From assembly GCF_024494725.1 (NCBI RefSeq), contig NZ_JANHDK010000002.1, positions 124,001 to 188,000 of the forward strand: DNA of 64,000 nucleotides, given 5' to 3'. This stretch comes from Haloplanus ruber (GTDB lineage: Archaea; Halobacteriota; Halobacteria; Halobacteriales; Haloferacaceae). Both the position numbers and the translations under genes were made by a program. Of the stretch, positions 49,278 to 57,674 are shown piece by piece (within the stretch, counting starts at the first letter, position 1; each line of letters opens with the position of its first letter). Under the pieces are notes generated by a model that saw nothing but the letters and a program-made list of their open reading frames with translations, was not told the DNA's origin and did not search any database.

Positions 49278-50024
49278 CTACCGCGAGACGAACCCGCCGA
49301 CCGAGTCGAACAGTCCGGCTCCCTCCTCGACCGACAGGTCGGCGTCGAAGACGACGGCGGCGACGTCGGCAACGGCCGTTGCGACCGAACTCTCCTCCAG
49401 ACAGGTTGGAGCGGCTGTCACCGCCGCCGCCGTTTCGGACACGGTAGCGTCCGCAACCTCCAGATCACCGCGAGTCGCGACGACAGCGTCGGCGGCCGAT
49501 CCGACGTCGTCGAGGCGGCCACGGATTCGCTGGACGGCGTCGCGTCCACGGGTCGTGGCCGGGGTGACGACGGCGACCCGGTCGGCGGCGTTCACCGCGG
49601 CAACCGACTGATTCGACGCCACCGGCGGCGTGTCGACGACGACGTGGTCGAAGCCGTCGGCCGCGGCGGCGACCCGGGACTCGAACCGCTGGGCCGCGGC
49701 GGCGGATTTCGCGCGGGCGAGGCGTTTGAACGGTGCCGCGGCGGGACAGCAGGCCACTCGTCCGTCGACGTCGAGCGGCAGGTCGACCAGCCCGTCTTCG
49801 AGCGCCGCCTCCCGTCGGTCGGTGAGCAGCGCCGTCAGGTCCGGGTCGAGTCGACCGGAGAGGTAGTCGGACAGGCCTTGCGTGGCGAAGGCGGCGTCGA
49901 GGACGGCGACCGACCGCCCGTCGGCCGCGAGAAGCGCCCCGAGTTCGACCGACAGTCGCGTGGTCCCTGCCCCACCGGTCGCGCCGACCAGTGCCGCCAC
50001 CGTTCCGGCGTCACCGTCGCTCAT
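49278..50024 (-). CDS. MinD/ParA-like protein with degenerate P-loop (248 aa)
   Basis: The fold is clear: VAALVGATGGAGTTRLSVEL at the Walker A position, SVAVLDAAFATQGLSDYLS at A', HVVVDTPPVASNQS at Walker B and RVAVVTPATTRGRD further on. In the P-loop, KGGxGKTT reads TGGAGTTR, so both lysines needed for ATP binding and hydrolysis are absent. The segment PLDVDGRVACCPAAAPFKRL is typical of MinD-like proteins. It is probably a non-hydrolysing relative, possibly a partner of the intact MinD at 47.1 kb. It ends in a short acidic tail with GGFVSR. Confidence 0.78.
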   Translation of the reverse strand: MSDGDAGTVAALVGATGGAGTTRLSVELGALLAADGRSVAVLDAAFATQGLSDYLSGRLDPDLTALLTDRREAALEDGLVDLPLDVDGRVACCPAAAPFKRLARAKSAAAAQRFESRVAAAADGFDHVVVDTPPVASNQSVAAVNAADRVAVVTPATTRGRDAVQRIRGRLDDVGSAADAVVATRGDLEVADATVSETAAAVTAAPTCLEESSVATAVADVAAVVFDADLSVEEGAGLFDSVGGFVSR

Positions 50025-50146
50025 ACCAGGGTGTGCGGCGCCCTCCGATTAAAAACTCGGGGCGAGAGCTTCGGGTGCCGTGAGAGGTGGTGCGGTCGGG
50101 CGACGAACGGGACAAGAGCCTTGTCGACGTCGGCCCCAGAGTGGGT

Positions 50147-51067
50147 ATGGTCGCCGCCACCGACGACTCGGCGGTCACGTGGGCGGCGCTTCCCGACCGC
50201 GAATCCGACCGACTCAGACTGCTCGTCTTTCACCTCGGGGCCGGCGTCGTCGGCGTCGTCGGCCTCTTAGTCGTGGCGGCCCTCGTCGCACTGGCCGTTG
50301 GGGGGCGCATCGGCGGCGACACCGGGGCGCTCCTCCTCGTCGGCGTCCTCCTGTTCGTCGGCGGGCCGATGTCGCTGTGGTACCTCCGACTCGCGTCGAC
50401 ACACGGGACGGAGCGGGAACTCGGCACGGTCCTGCCGAGCGCCGGGTGGGTTCGCCGTCGCTACCTGCCGGTAGCCGTCGTCGGCGGCCCTCTCCTCCTC
50501 CTGCCGCTGGCGCTCCAGCCGGGACTTTTGCTCGCCTACCCGCTGGCGTTCGTCGCCGCTAGGTGGGCGGTCGACCTTCGGTACACGGTCGGCCGACTCG
50601 ATCCGGCGACGGGACGGCTCCGGTGGGCGGTGGGCGCGGCCGCCGTGGAATACGGTCGAAGCGGAAGGCTCGATCCGAACGAGCGACCCGTCCGGACCTG
50701 CGATCTGACGCCACTCCGCCGCGTCCACCGCCGGCAGGTGGGCGACTACACCCTGTTTTTCCTCCGGTATCGGCGCCGCGGCTGGTGGGGGCGACCGCTC
50801 CTCCTCGTCGTGCCGAGCGGGGCGACCGAGCGGGTCGGGGCCGCCCTGAAGGCGGTCGCCGAGGCGGAAACGGAGGCGGACGAGGAGTCGACGGACGGCC
50901 TCGACCGGTCGGTCCGCGTTGCGCTCGGCGCCCTCGGGACGGTCTTCCTGTGTGCGACCGGGGTCTTCGTCGTCTTCGCCGTCGAGCGGTTGGCCGTCGT
51001 CGCGTACGCGGTGGCGACCCTGGGGCTGTTCGGGGCGGGAATGCTGGTCGCGGCACTCCGGGGGTAA
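50147..51067 (+). CDS. Haloarchaeal membrane protein (306 aa)
   Basis: The N-terminal half holds four membrane helices in two pairs (about 25-50, 58-78, 102-125 and 125-145) and the last 55 residues two more (VALGALGTVFLCATGVFVVF, then YAVATLGLFGAGMLVA). Between them is a cytoplasmic region (about 150-240) with basic patches (RRVHRRQVGDYTLFFLRYRR). No family is recognised. The ATG at 50147 begins MVAATDDSAVTWAALPD. The function is unknown. It is divergent from the degenerate MinD-like gene. Confidence 0.75.
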   Translation: MVAATDDSAVTWAALPDRESDRLRLLVFHLGAGVVGVVGLLVVAALVALAVGGRIGGDTGALLLVGVLLFVGGPMSLWYLRLASTHGTERELGTVLPSAGWVRRRYLPVAVVGGPLLLLPLALQPGLLLAYPLAFVAARWAVDLRYTVGRLDPATGRLRWAVGAAAVEYGRSGRLDPNERPVRTCDLTPLRRVHRRQVGDYTLFFLRYRRRGWWGRPLLLVVPSGATERVGAALKAVAEAETEADEESTDGLDRSVRVALGALGTVFLCATGVFVVFAVERLAVVAYAVATLGLFGAGMLVAALRG

Positions 51068-51114
51068 CCGCCGGTGTCGAACCCGTTATGCCGGTCGCGG
51101 CCGAAACGAGGCCG

Positions 51115-51558
51115 ATGCTCGAACCCGGCGATCCGGCGCCAGCGGTCTCGGCGCGCAACCAACACGGCGAATCGGTGACGCCCGACTTCACGGAACCGAC
51201 GGTCGTCTTCTTCTACCCCGAGGACTTCACCAAGGGCTGTACGGTCGAGGCCTCGGAGTTCCAGGCGGCGCTCCCGGAGTTCCGTGAACTCGGCGTCGCC
51301 GTCTACGGTGTCTCGATGGACGACGCCGAGCGCCACGCGGAGTTCGCGGAGGCGGAGGGACTCATCTTTGACCTGCTCGCGGACCCGGAGGGAACGGTCG
51401 CCGAGGCGTTCGGCGTCTCGACGGATCACGGCTACGCCGACCGCCGCACCGTGTTGCTCGCCGACGACGAGGTGCTCGCGACGTACGCCCCCAACCCGGG
51501 CGATCACGCGCGTGAAGTCCTCGACGATGCCCGCGAGACGTTCGTCGTCGGCGGGTAG
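51115..51558 (+). CDS. bcp: Peroxiredoxin, Bcp/PrxQ type (147 aa)
   Basis: This is a thiol peroxidase. The active-site segment FYPEDFTKGCTVEASEF carries the peroxidatic Cys and the conserved Thr; this is the only cysteine, so there is no C-x4-C resolving partner, and an external thiol should regenerate it. The rest (VYGVSMDDAERHAEFAE, FDLLADPEGTVAEAFGV, RRTVLLADDEVLATYAP) is typical. The ATG at 51115 is chosen because the domain starts there and an AT-rich CGTTATGCC is about 27 nt upstream. It converges with the Fe-ADH gene, the stop codons touching. Confidence 0.92.
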   Translation: MLEPGDPAPAVSARNQHGESVTPDFTEPTVVFFYPEDFTKGCTVEASEFQAALPEFRELGVAVYGVSMDDAERHAEFAEAEGLIFDLLADPEGTVAEAFGVSTDHGYADRRTVLLADDEVLATYAPNPGDHAREVLDDARETFVVGG

Positions 51559-52773
51559 TCACCACGCCGCGTCGAGGACCGACCTGATCTCGGTGGGCGT
51601 CGGATCGACACCGGCCGGCGCGGCGTCCATCAGCCCGTCGCCGTGGATTTCGGCCGCGATCCCGGACAGATCGTCGCGGGCAAGACCGTCGAGCGCGCGA
51701 AGTTTGGCTGGGAGTCCGAGGTCGGCGGCGACGCCCGCGACAGCGGTGGCGACCGCGTCGGCGGGATCGGTCCCGTCGTCGACGCCGAGTGCCTTGGCCA
51801 GCAAGTCGCGGCGGGCGTGGACCTGATCGAAGACGTAGCGCAGGACGTGCGGCGCGAGGATGCCGTGGACGACACCTTGGTGGGCGTCGTAATCGTGGGA
51901 GAAGCCGTGGCCGAAGGCGTGGATAATCGACGCCCGGTAGGTGCCGGGCGTGGAGATGCCGTACTGGGCGAGGACGACCCCACAGACCGCGTCGTAGAGG
52001 CGGTCCGCGTCCATCGACTCGGCGGGGAGGGTCGGGAATCCCGCGGACATGAGCGACAGCGCACGGGTCGCGGTGGCGTCGGTAACCGGCGTCGCGTACG
52101 GCGAGTAGAGACACTCGACGGCCTTATCGAACCCGTTCATCGCGGAGGCGGTGAGCACGGACGTTGGCGTCGTCTCGAACAGCACAGGATCGTAGCACAG
52201 CGCGGTCGGCATGAGTCGCGCGTCGCTGAGCGAGCCGTTGGGAATCTCGTGGGCGGGCGTCTCCGCGGGGTCGAGCGAAAGCCCGACGCCGGCGATGACC
52301 GAGAGGTCGGCGCCCGCGAGCGTCGTCGGCACCGCGACGATGGGCAGGGGGTCGGCGCCGACGGGAACGGTCCCCGTCTCGACGGCCTGTTCGGCGGCGG
52401 CCGCGGGGTCCTCGTGGCTCGCCAGCGCGACGATTACCTTCGCCACGTCGAGACTGCTCCCGCTCCCGACGGCGACGAGGGCGTCGATCCCCTCACGACG
52501 GGCGCGGCGGGCACCCGCCAACCCCGTCCGCAGGTGTTTCTCCGGAGTCGTCTCGTCGAAGACACCGGCGAGGCGGTCACCGAGACCAGCCGTGACCGGG
52601 TCCATTACGGCAGGGGTCGCGCCGACGTTCGATCCCGTGACGACGAGCGCGGTATCGAGGCCGCGAGCGGCCAGGATGTCGCCGAGACCGGCGACACAGC
52701 CGCGGCCACAGCGGAGTTCGCCGGGGTCGTAGTCGAAGGTAAACTGCCGGTCGGACGGAGCGTCGGTGGGCAT
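51559..52773 (-). CDS. Iron-containing alcohol dehydrogenase (404 aa)
   Basis: This is a group III NAD(P)-dependent dehydrogenase. The nucleotide loop is VGSGSSLDVAKVIV, the substrate loop PIVAVPTTLAGADLSV, and metal ligands are in NGFDKAVECLYSPYA (Asp/Glu region) and IIHAFGHGFSHDYDAHQG (His ligands). The length is normal. The substrate could be a short alcohol, glycerol-like or aldehyde; the sequence does not decide. A TATA-like CACTTAACACC lies about 27 nt before the ATG. It converges with the bcp gene. Confidence 0.92.
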   Translation of the reverse strand: MPTDAPSDRQFTFDYDPGELRCGRGCVAGLGDILAARGLDTALVVTGSNVGATPAVMDPVTAGLGDRLAGVFDETTPEKHLRTGLAGARRARREGIDALVAVGSGSSLDVAKVIVALASHEDPAAAAEQAVETGTVPVGADPLPIVAVPTTLAGADLSVIAGVGLSLDPAETPAHEIPNGSLSDARLMPTALCYDPVLFETTPTSVLTASAMNGFDKAVECLYSPYATPVTDATATRALSLMSAGFPTLPAESMDADRLYDAVCGVVLAQYGISTPGTYRASIIHAFGHGFSHDYDAHQGVVHGILAPHVLRYVFDQVHARRDLLAKALGVDDGTDPADAVATAVAGVAADLGLPAKLRALDGLARDDLSGIAAEIHGDGLMDAAPAGVDPTPTEIRSVLDAAW

Positions 52774-52824
52774 ACGTCCCGTACGGTGGGGTCGGTGTTA
52801 AGTGCGGGCCGGGCGACGGCCACC

Positions 52825-53337
52825 TCACTCGTGTTCGGAGCGCAACCGCTCGACGATGGCATCGGTGCGGTCCCGGTCCCCGAGGTCGGTCACGCCGTCG
52901 CCGACGGCGACGGCCCCGCCCTCGATCACGTCGGCACAGATTCCACCGCGGCCGTCGCCGAGGGCGCTGGCGACGCCCGCCTGCGCGGCGAGTTCCTCGA
53001 GGTGGGCACAGGGCGGACGGGGGCGGGTGCCGACGAGTGTCGCTTCACCGAGTCGGAACCGATGATCGAGGAGGTCGTGAACGTCGACGCCCGCGACGAC
53101 GACGTTGCGCCGGTGTTGGCCGTCGGTGAGGTCGATACCCGTCTCGCGCTCGATTGTCGCGAGCGCCTCGCTGGCCACGAGCGTCACCTGACAGGTGTCG
53201 TACGGGGAGTAATACCCCTCGCCGGTGCAGTAGCGGTCGCCGCGCAGGCCGGCGTCCGCGACGGCCTCGACGCGGTCGACCGATTCCATCGGCTCGGAGC
53301 CTGCAGGCGCGACGAAGAGATCGGTGACGCGAGCCAT
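52825..53337 (-). CDS. MOSC-domain protein (170 aa)
   Basis: The protein is a stand-alone MOSC domain (the C-terminal domain of molybdenum cofactor sulfurases). It has the motif GLRGDRYCTGEGYYSPYDTC near the N-terminus, the GQHRRNVVVAGVDVHDLLDH centre and the conserved Cys in RPRPPCAHLEEL, which in sulfurases carries the transferred sulfur. The expected role is sulfur transfer for Mo-dependent enzymes or detoxification. The start is supported by an AT-rich element about 27 nt upstream. It lies beside Fe-ADH and a membrane protein. Confidence 0.9.
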   Translation of the reverse strand: MARVTDLFVAPAGSEPMESVDRVEAVADAGLRGDRYCTGEGYYSPYDTCQVTLVASEALATIERETGIDLTDGQHRRNVVVAGVDVHDLLDHRFRLGEATLVGTRPRPPCAHLEELAAQAGVASALGDGRGGICADVIEGGAVAVGDGVTDLGDRDRTDAIVERLRSEHE

Positions 53338-53374
53338 ACTGTCTCTCGGCGGCCGCGACGCATAATCGATGGGG

Positions 53375-53851
53375 TCAGAGCGTCCGGCCGACGAGGGTAA
53401 CGAGCGGAACGAGGACGACCAGGTACGCGGCCGCCGACACCGCCCAGTCCCGGCGGACGGCGGGAACCCGACCGTCGGCGATCCGCGACCGGGGCAACAC
53501 GACGACGGCGAAAAAGCCGACCATCAGAGCGTAGAGCAGGCCGGTCGTGGCGGCGGTCGTGACGAGCGACGGGCCGAGCAGGGCCGTCGCCGTCAGCGAG
53601 AGCCAGACGAAAAGTGGGCCGGTTAGAACCCCGGCGAGGTAGTGGACGACGACGGCGAGGCGACCGGGGGCGTCGTCGGGGGGACGCCCGGTCAGAACCC
53701 CGGCCGCGACGAACGGCGGCGTCTCGCCCTCGGGAAGCCGGGCCATCACTACGTCCATCACGAGCGTCGCGATTACGGCGGCGGCGACGCCAACCGGAAA
53801 CAGGAGCGACACGGCGAGCGAAGCCGCAGGTGCCGTCGGCATGCGAGCCAT
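53375..53851 (-). CDS. Membrane protein, four to five helices (158 aa)
   Basis: Helices appear near residues 8-35, 65-95, 98-120 and 135-155, with DVVMARLPEGETPPFVAAGV in the first loop. It has the look of a small haloarchaeal membrane protein of unknown function. In-frame ATGs at 53851 and 53842 are the candidate starts; a TATA (minus strand AAATAATATC, about 53912-53922) lies about 65 nt upstream, so there may be a short 5' leader. It runs in the same direction as the MOSC gene, 37 nt away, and may be cotranscribed. Confidence 0.68.
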   Translation of the reverse strand: MARMPTAPAASLAVSLLFPVGVAAAVIATLVMDVVMARLPEGETPPFVAAGVLTGRPPDDAPGRLAVVVHYLAGVLTGPLFVWLSLTATALLGPSLVTTAATTGLLYALMVGFFAVVVLPRSRIADGRVPAVRRDWAVSAAAYLVVLVPLVTLVGRTL

Positions 53852-54130
53852 ACGTGCGCCCACGACTTCGGCCTGACGGTGGATCGAAGGCTGGAATCCA
53901 CCCTGAAGAAACGATATTATTTCTGGTAGGTTTGGCCAAAGCACAAGGATCGGACCGTTCCAACGGTGATCAGATCGAACGTCGAAGTGTGCCGTAACGA
54001 GCTATACAGAGCCTATATATCAGAATATACCGGATCATTGTACACGGTTGTTGACAGACCATCCGGGTCGATCACGACATATCATATCACGGGAAGGTTT
54101 ATAGAAGTGTAGCCAGATCAACTAATCGAG
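53852..54130. promoter_or_regulatory. AT-rich divergent promoter region
   Basis: This 279-nt gap is much richer in AT than its surroundings, especially 53990-54110, and includes CCTATATATCAGAATATACC, with a TATAT-ATATA inverted repeat, and CATATCATATCAC. A TATA (GTTTATAG, about 54098-54105) lies about 30 nt before the ATG at 54131, and another (minus strand, about 53912-53922) serves the leftward gene. The repeats may be operators for the HTH protein at 54131. Confidence 0.45.
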
Positions 54131-54382
54131 ATGACAGCCACTACCCTCGACCCCGACACGACCGGGCGTGACCAATCGAACATCGACGTTCCCGAGACGC
54201 TCCAGTCCGCGGAGTCGAAACTCGTCTACGTGTTTCTCGCCGCCAGCGACGGGGCGACAGTCGAGGAACTGCACGAGGCTCTACACCTCCGAAAGATAAC
54301 CCTCTTTCCCGTGTTGAGCACGCTAACAGAGCGCGACGTGGTCGGCCGTGAGGGCGCACAGTACGTCCCCTCGGCGTCGTAG
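54131..54382 (+). CDS. Small winged-helix regulator (83 aa)
   Basis: After a 20-residue disordered Thr/Asp-rich N-terminus comes a single winged helix: LQSAESKLVYVFLAASDGAT, then VEELHEALHLRKITLFPVLS and TLTERDVVGREGAQYV. This is the small MarR/TrmB-like form common in haloarchaea, without a ligand domain. Leaderless translation from 54131 is supported by a TATA at about -30. The AT-rich repeats upstream suggest autoregulation (inference). Its genomic neighbours do not reveal a target. Confidence 0.75.
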   Translation: MTATTLDPDTTGRDQSNIDVPETLQSAESKLVYVFLAASDGATVEELHEALHLRKITLFPVLSTLTERDVVGREGAQYVPSAS

Positions 54383-54817
54383 CGAGGGACAGTCGGAGTC
54401 GGCGCTACGGAGCGAAGCGGATCGGTGCATGCGACGCTGACGACGGGTCGATTGCGGCGACAGGAGTAGGCTATCGTGGATCGATGCCCGTGGCCAGCGG
54501 GCGGGTGATGTGGCATGTCGCGAAAACAGGGTGGACGCACCACCGGGAGCGAGTGGGTGCGTCGGCCATGGACGAACTATGGGTAGCATTCCCAGTCGGC
54601 TCACCCTGGAGACTGACCGTCTCATGTGGCGTTGACGATGCGGTGGACCGAATCGGCGAATCGGTCACGGTGCGATCCTATTCGTTCGTATCTTCGATCA
54701 CCTCTCGCACAAGAGTGGACGAATCCACAGTATAAATGCGTTTGCTTGCATGACCTTTGAATCATTTACCTATATAATGAATCGTGTGTGACGAGTTTCG
54801 GCGTCGGGCGTCGCCGT
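54383..54817. other. 435-nt region without a convincing gene
   Basis: The left part is GC-rich and the right part (about 54720-54785) AT-rich with TATA-like elements on both strands (CAGTATAAATGCG and ACCTATATAATG). Short frames exist on both strands (54484-54735 plus; a GTG-started one at 54668 minus) but none is protein-like. It could hold a small RNA, or the remnant of a lost gene. I see no tRNA or repeat. Confidence 0.4.
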
Positions 54818-55237
54818 TCAGGCGGATTCGATGGCGGCGGCCACCTCGGCGCGTTCGTCGTCGTCCACGTCCGGGCGCTCGTCGATCAGAGCGTGGATCG
54901 GGCGGCCGCCGTCGTCAGCAAACCGTGGAACGATGTGGACGTGAACGTGTGGCACCTCCTGGCCGGCCAGTTCGCCGTTGTTGACGGCGACAGTCGTCGC
55001 CTCGGCGTCGACCGCCCGCTCTACGCGGTCGGTCAGATCGTGGGCCGCGGCGAAGACGTCGGCCGCGAGGTCCGCGGGGAGGTCGTCGAGACGTTCGTGG
55101 TGGGCCTTGGGGATGACGAGCGTGTGGCCGCGGGCCAGCGGGTTGGCGTCGAGGAAGGCCACGACGGTGTCGTCTTCGTATACGGTGTCACTCGGGATGT
55201 CGCCGTCGACGATGGCACAGAAGATGCAGTCGGTCAT
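54818..55237 (-). CDS. HIT-family nucleotide hydrolase (139 aa)
   Basis: This is a histidine-triad protein of the Hint/Fhit superfamily. The triad is HVHVHIVPR (His-x-His-x-His). The N-terminal CIFCAIVDGDIPSD, with two Cys spaced for zinc, and the central GHTLVIPKAHHERLDDLPAD are typical of Hint-type proteins, which hydrolyse nucleoside phosphoramidates. The C-terminus is Asp-rich. The ATG at 55237 gives MTDCIFC; an upstream start is not needed. It shares direction with the UDG-prs pair upstream but is 76 nt away. Confidence 0.92.
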   Translation of the reverse strand: MTDCIFCAIVDGDIPSDTVYEDDTVVAFLDANPLARGHTLVIPKAHHERLDDLPADLAADVFAAAHDLTDRVERAVDAEATTVAVNNGELAGQEVPHVHVHIVPRFADDGGRPIHALIDERPDVDDDERAEVAAAIESA

Positions 55238-55313
55238 GGCTGTGGATACTGCGTCCATCATAAAGAAACTACACGGCGGGGCTTACCGGGACCCGTGTCT
55301 CACGGGAAAGCAC

Positions 55314-55961
55314 CTATGTCGTCGCGTCGACGCCGCAGTCCCGGAGGACCGCGGCGAGCGCCACCCGATAACCCTCGCGGTCGTAGCCGAGCCGCGACCG
55401 CCACACGTCGGCGTAGGAGGGATGCAGGAGGGGGACGACCGTCGTCCCGAGGACGTCGACCGGGTCGAGAACCAAATCGAGAAAGCCGTCGAGCTCGCGG
55501 CCCGCAGCGGCGAAAAGCGTCACCGTCGCGTGTTTGCCGGTCGCGAGGACGACCGACGGGTCGACACGGTCGAGTTCCGTCTGGAGGTGGGCCCGACAGT
55601 TCGACCGCTCGGCGTCCGTGGGTTCGCGGTTCGACCCGTCGCCGTCGGCGGGAAAGCACTTCACGGCGTTCGTATAGAAGGCGTCGTCGACGCCGACACT
55701 CGCGAGCAGCGAGCGGACCCGCCGGCCGGAGTGTCGCGAGGTGTAGGCGAGGCCGGTTCGGTTACCCCCCGCCCACGCCTCGGCATCGGGGTCGCCCGCG
55801 GCGGGTGCCTCGCCCACGACGACCACGGCGGCGTCCGTCGGGCCGTTGCCCCACGCGATCCGGTCGCGGGCGTCGACGAGGGCGGGACACCGGCGACAGT
55901 CCGGATCGAGGACGAGGGCGTCGTCCAGGGATGGGGCCTCGGGGGTGGGGTCGTCCGTCAC
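55314..55961 (-). CDS. Uracil-DNA glycosylase family protein (215 aa)
   Basis: A member of the UDG superfamily near types 4/5. Cys22 and Cys25 (CRRCP), Cys102 (VKCFPADG) and a fourth Cys in SNCRAHLQTE are spaced for a 4Fe-4S cluster. Motif A reads VVVGEAPAAGDPDAEAW and the catalytic-loop motif B LLHPSYADVWR (HPS). The expected role is excision of uracil or deaminated bases, a major lesion at high temperature and salt. It starts with GTG, overlapping the end of prs as GTGA, so the two genes are coupled. Confidence 0.87.
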   Translation of the reverse strand: MTDDPTPEAPSLDDALVLDPDCRRCPALVDARDRIAWGNGPTDAAVVVVGEAPAAGDPDAEAWAGGNRTGLAYTSRHSGRRVRSLLASVGVDDAFYTNAVKCFPADGDGSNREPTDAERSNCRAHLQTELDRVDPSVVLATGKHATVTLFAAAGRELDGFLDLVLDPVDVLGTTVVPLLHPSYADVWRSRLGYDREGYRVALAAVLRDCGVDATT

Positions 55962-56809
55962 AGGACGTCCGCGACGGTCGGCGCGACGGAGACGGCGGTC
56001 ACGTCGCGTTCGATGGTGTCGGTGGCGTAGATGGCCTCGACGCCGGCGCGTTCGAGTTTCGTCCGCGCCGCCCGCGCGAGCAGGGGGTGGACACAGGCGA
56101 CGTACACCGCGGCGGCCGCCCGGTCGTCGAGGACGGCGATAGACTCGCTCATGGTCGTCCCCGTGGCGACGATATCGTCGACGACGACCACGTCCCGGCC
56201 CGCGACGGCGGCGTCGCTCGGCGTGATTTCGACCTCGGTGCCCGAGTGGCGCACCTTCTCGAAGTAGTCGACGGCACCGCGGCCGTAGGCGTCGCGCACC
56301 GACTCGGCGAGAGAGAGAGCGCCCGTGTCGGGCGAGAGAAAGAGCGGATCGGTCAGGTCCGCGGGCAGCGGGGTCGCCAGACGCGACGCCGCCCGCACGA
56401 TGTCACAGGGGACGTCGAAGAAGTCCGCTACCGACGCCTCGTGGGGATTAACGAGGACAACCCGGTCGGTCCCGGTCGATATCGCGCGGGCGACGGCCCG
56501 GGCCGACACCGGCTGTCCGGGTTCGAACGCGCGTTCCTGTCGGCCATAGCCCATGTAGGGGAGGACCGTCACCACCTCGTCGACGCCCGCCTCGCGGACG
56601 GCATCCTGTAACTGCAGGAGTTCGACGTGGGCTGCGTCGGAGGTGGTCGCCGCGACGACCACCGCCCGGTCGGCGTCGTCGGGACCCGCGACCGACGCCA
56701 TTCGTTCGCCGTCGGGGAACCGCTCGTAGCCGACCGCCGCGAGCGAGTGCCCCGTCTCGGCGGCCAGCGCCGCACCCAGCGCCTGTGACTCCGAACCCGG
56801 AACGATCAT
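55958..56809 (-). CDS. prs: Ribose-phosphate pyrophosphokinase (283 aa)
   Basis: The enzyme makes PRPP from ribose-5-phosphate and ATP for nucleotide and histidine synthesis. The N-terminus has ERFPDGERMASVAGPD; the PRPP-binding loop is VVVVDDIVATGTTMSES; the flexible-loop region includes GYGRQERAFEPGQPVSA. The length is at the short end, as for archaeal class enzymes. The ATG at 56809 gives MIVPGSESQALGAAL. The downstream UDG gene overlaps by 4 nt, and the beta-propeller gene lies 37 nt upstream. Confidence 0.94.
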   Translation of the reverse strand: MIVPGSESQALGAALAAETGHSLAAVGYERFPDGERMASVAGPDDADRAVVVAATTSDAAHVELLQLQDAVREAGVDEVVTVLPYMGYGRQERAFEPGQPVSARAVARAISTGTDRVVLVNPHEASVADFFDVPCDIVRAASRLATPLPADLTDPLFLSPDTGALSLAESVRDAYGRGAVDYFEKVRHSGTEVEITPSDAAVAGRDVVVVDDIVATGTTMSESIAVLDDRAAAAVYVACVHPLLARAARTKLERAGVEAIYATDTIERDVTAVSVAPTVADVL

Positions 56810-56846
56810 ACCGGGCGGTCGACGGCCGGGCCGAAAACCGTTTCCG

Positions 56847-57635
56847 TTAGGCCTGGACCGCCAGTCGCGAGACGCCGGTGACACCCAGTGCCCGCGTCCG
56901 CCAACCGTCGCCCGCGTCCGTAAGCAGCGTCCCCGCGGCCGTCACCGCCACCGTCGCCGCCTCGGTGAACCCCACGTCGACGACCCGCTCGGTCGCGGGC
57001 GTCTCGACGCCCGTCCAGGACGCGACCCCTTCACGAACGAGGAGGCCGTCGTCGTCGACGGCGACGGCACGGTCGCCGTCGGCACTCACCGCGGTGGCTG
57101 CGCCGTCGCGTTCCGCCATCCAGCCGTTACCCAGTCGGTAGAGGCCAGCAGCGGTCGCCGCGAAGGGCATCCCCCGGCCGTGAACGTCGCGAGCGTCCGC
57201 GAGGCCGACCGACCGCAGGCCGTCGTCGACGACCTGGTGGACACCGTCGGCCGCCGCGATCATCCCCGCGTCGACCGCGCGCGGGTCGTCGACGGCGCCC
57301 AGTCGCGTCCAGTCGCCGTCGAGGCGGGCGACCCGGCCGTCGGGAGCGGCCGCCACCGGCGCCCCCTCGCCGTCGAAGCCGACGGCGACGGCCGGGCCGA
57401 AGTCGGTCGGGTCGTAACTCCCCACGAGGACGTCCTCGTCGGTGGCGACGACGCGGCGGTCGCCGGTCGCGGCCACGTCCCGGACGGTCGCCCGGTGGTC
57501 GAGGCCGAACTCGCCGACGAGATCGGCCGAGAGCGACGCGACGACCAGTCCCTGTTCGGCGGCGACGAGTACCTCGGTGGCGCCCGTCCGGTCGGCGTAG
57601 ACGCGCTTCTCGTCGATGGTCAGATCGTGGCTCAT
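56847..57635 (-). CDS. Haloarchaeal beta-propeller protein, HVO_0234-type (262 aa)
   Basis: The sequence is built of repeated short beta strands with recurrent acidic loops such as DEDVLVGSYDPTDFGPAVAV, ADGVHQVVDDGLRSVGLAD and ADGDRAVAVDDDGLLVREGV, consistent with a beta-propeller. I recall it as the family named after HVO_0234 of Haloferax volcanii. No catalytic residue is apparent; it may be a scaffold or ligand binder. It lies just before prs in the same direction. Confidence 0.75.
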   Translation of the reverse strand: MSHDLTIDEKRVYADRTGATEVLVAAEQGLVVASLSADLVGEFGLDHRATVRDVAATGDRRVVATDEDVLVGSYDPTDFGPAVAVGFDGEGAPVAAAPDGRVARLDGDWTRLGAVDDPRAVDAGMIAAADGVHQVVDDGLRSVGLADARDVHGRGMPFAATAAGLYRLGNGWMAERDGAATAVSADGDRAVAVDDDGLLVREGVASWTGVETPATERVVDVGFTEAATVAVTAAGTLLTDAGDGWRTRALGVTGVSRLAVQA

Positions 57636-57674
57636 ACGCCACCTCCGTGGCCGGCGTTGAAAAACGTGTGAGAA

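Noticed and set aside
54484-54735. 83-codon frame on the plus strand in the empty 54.4-54.8 kb region
   Set aside because: No promoter at the right distance, no similarity to any family and unremarkable composition.
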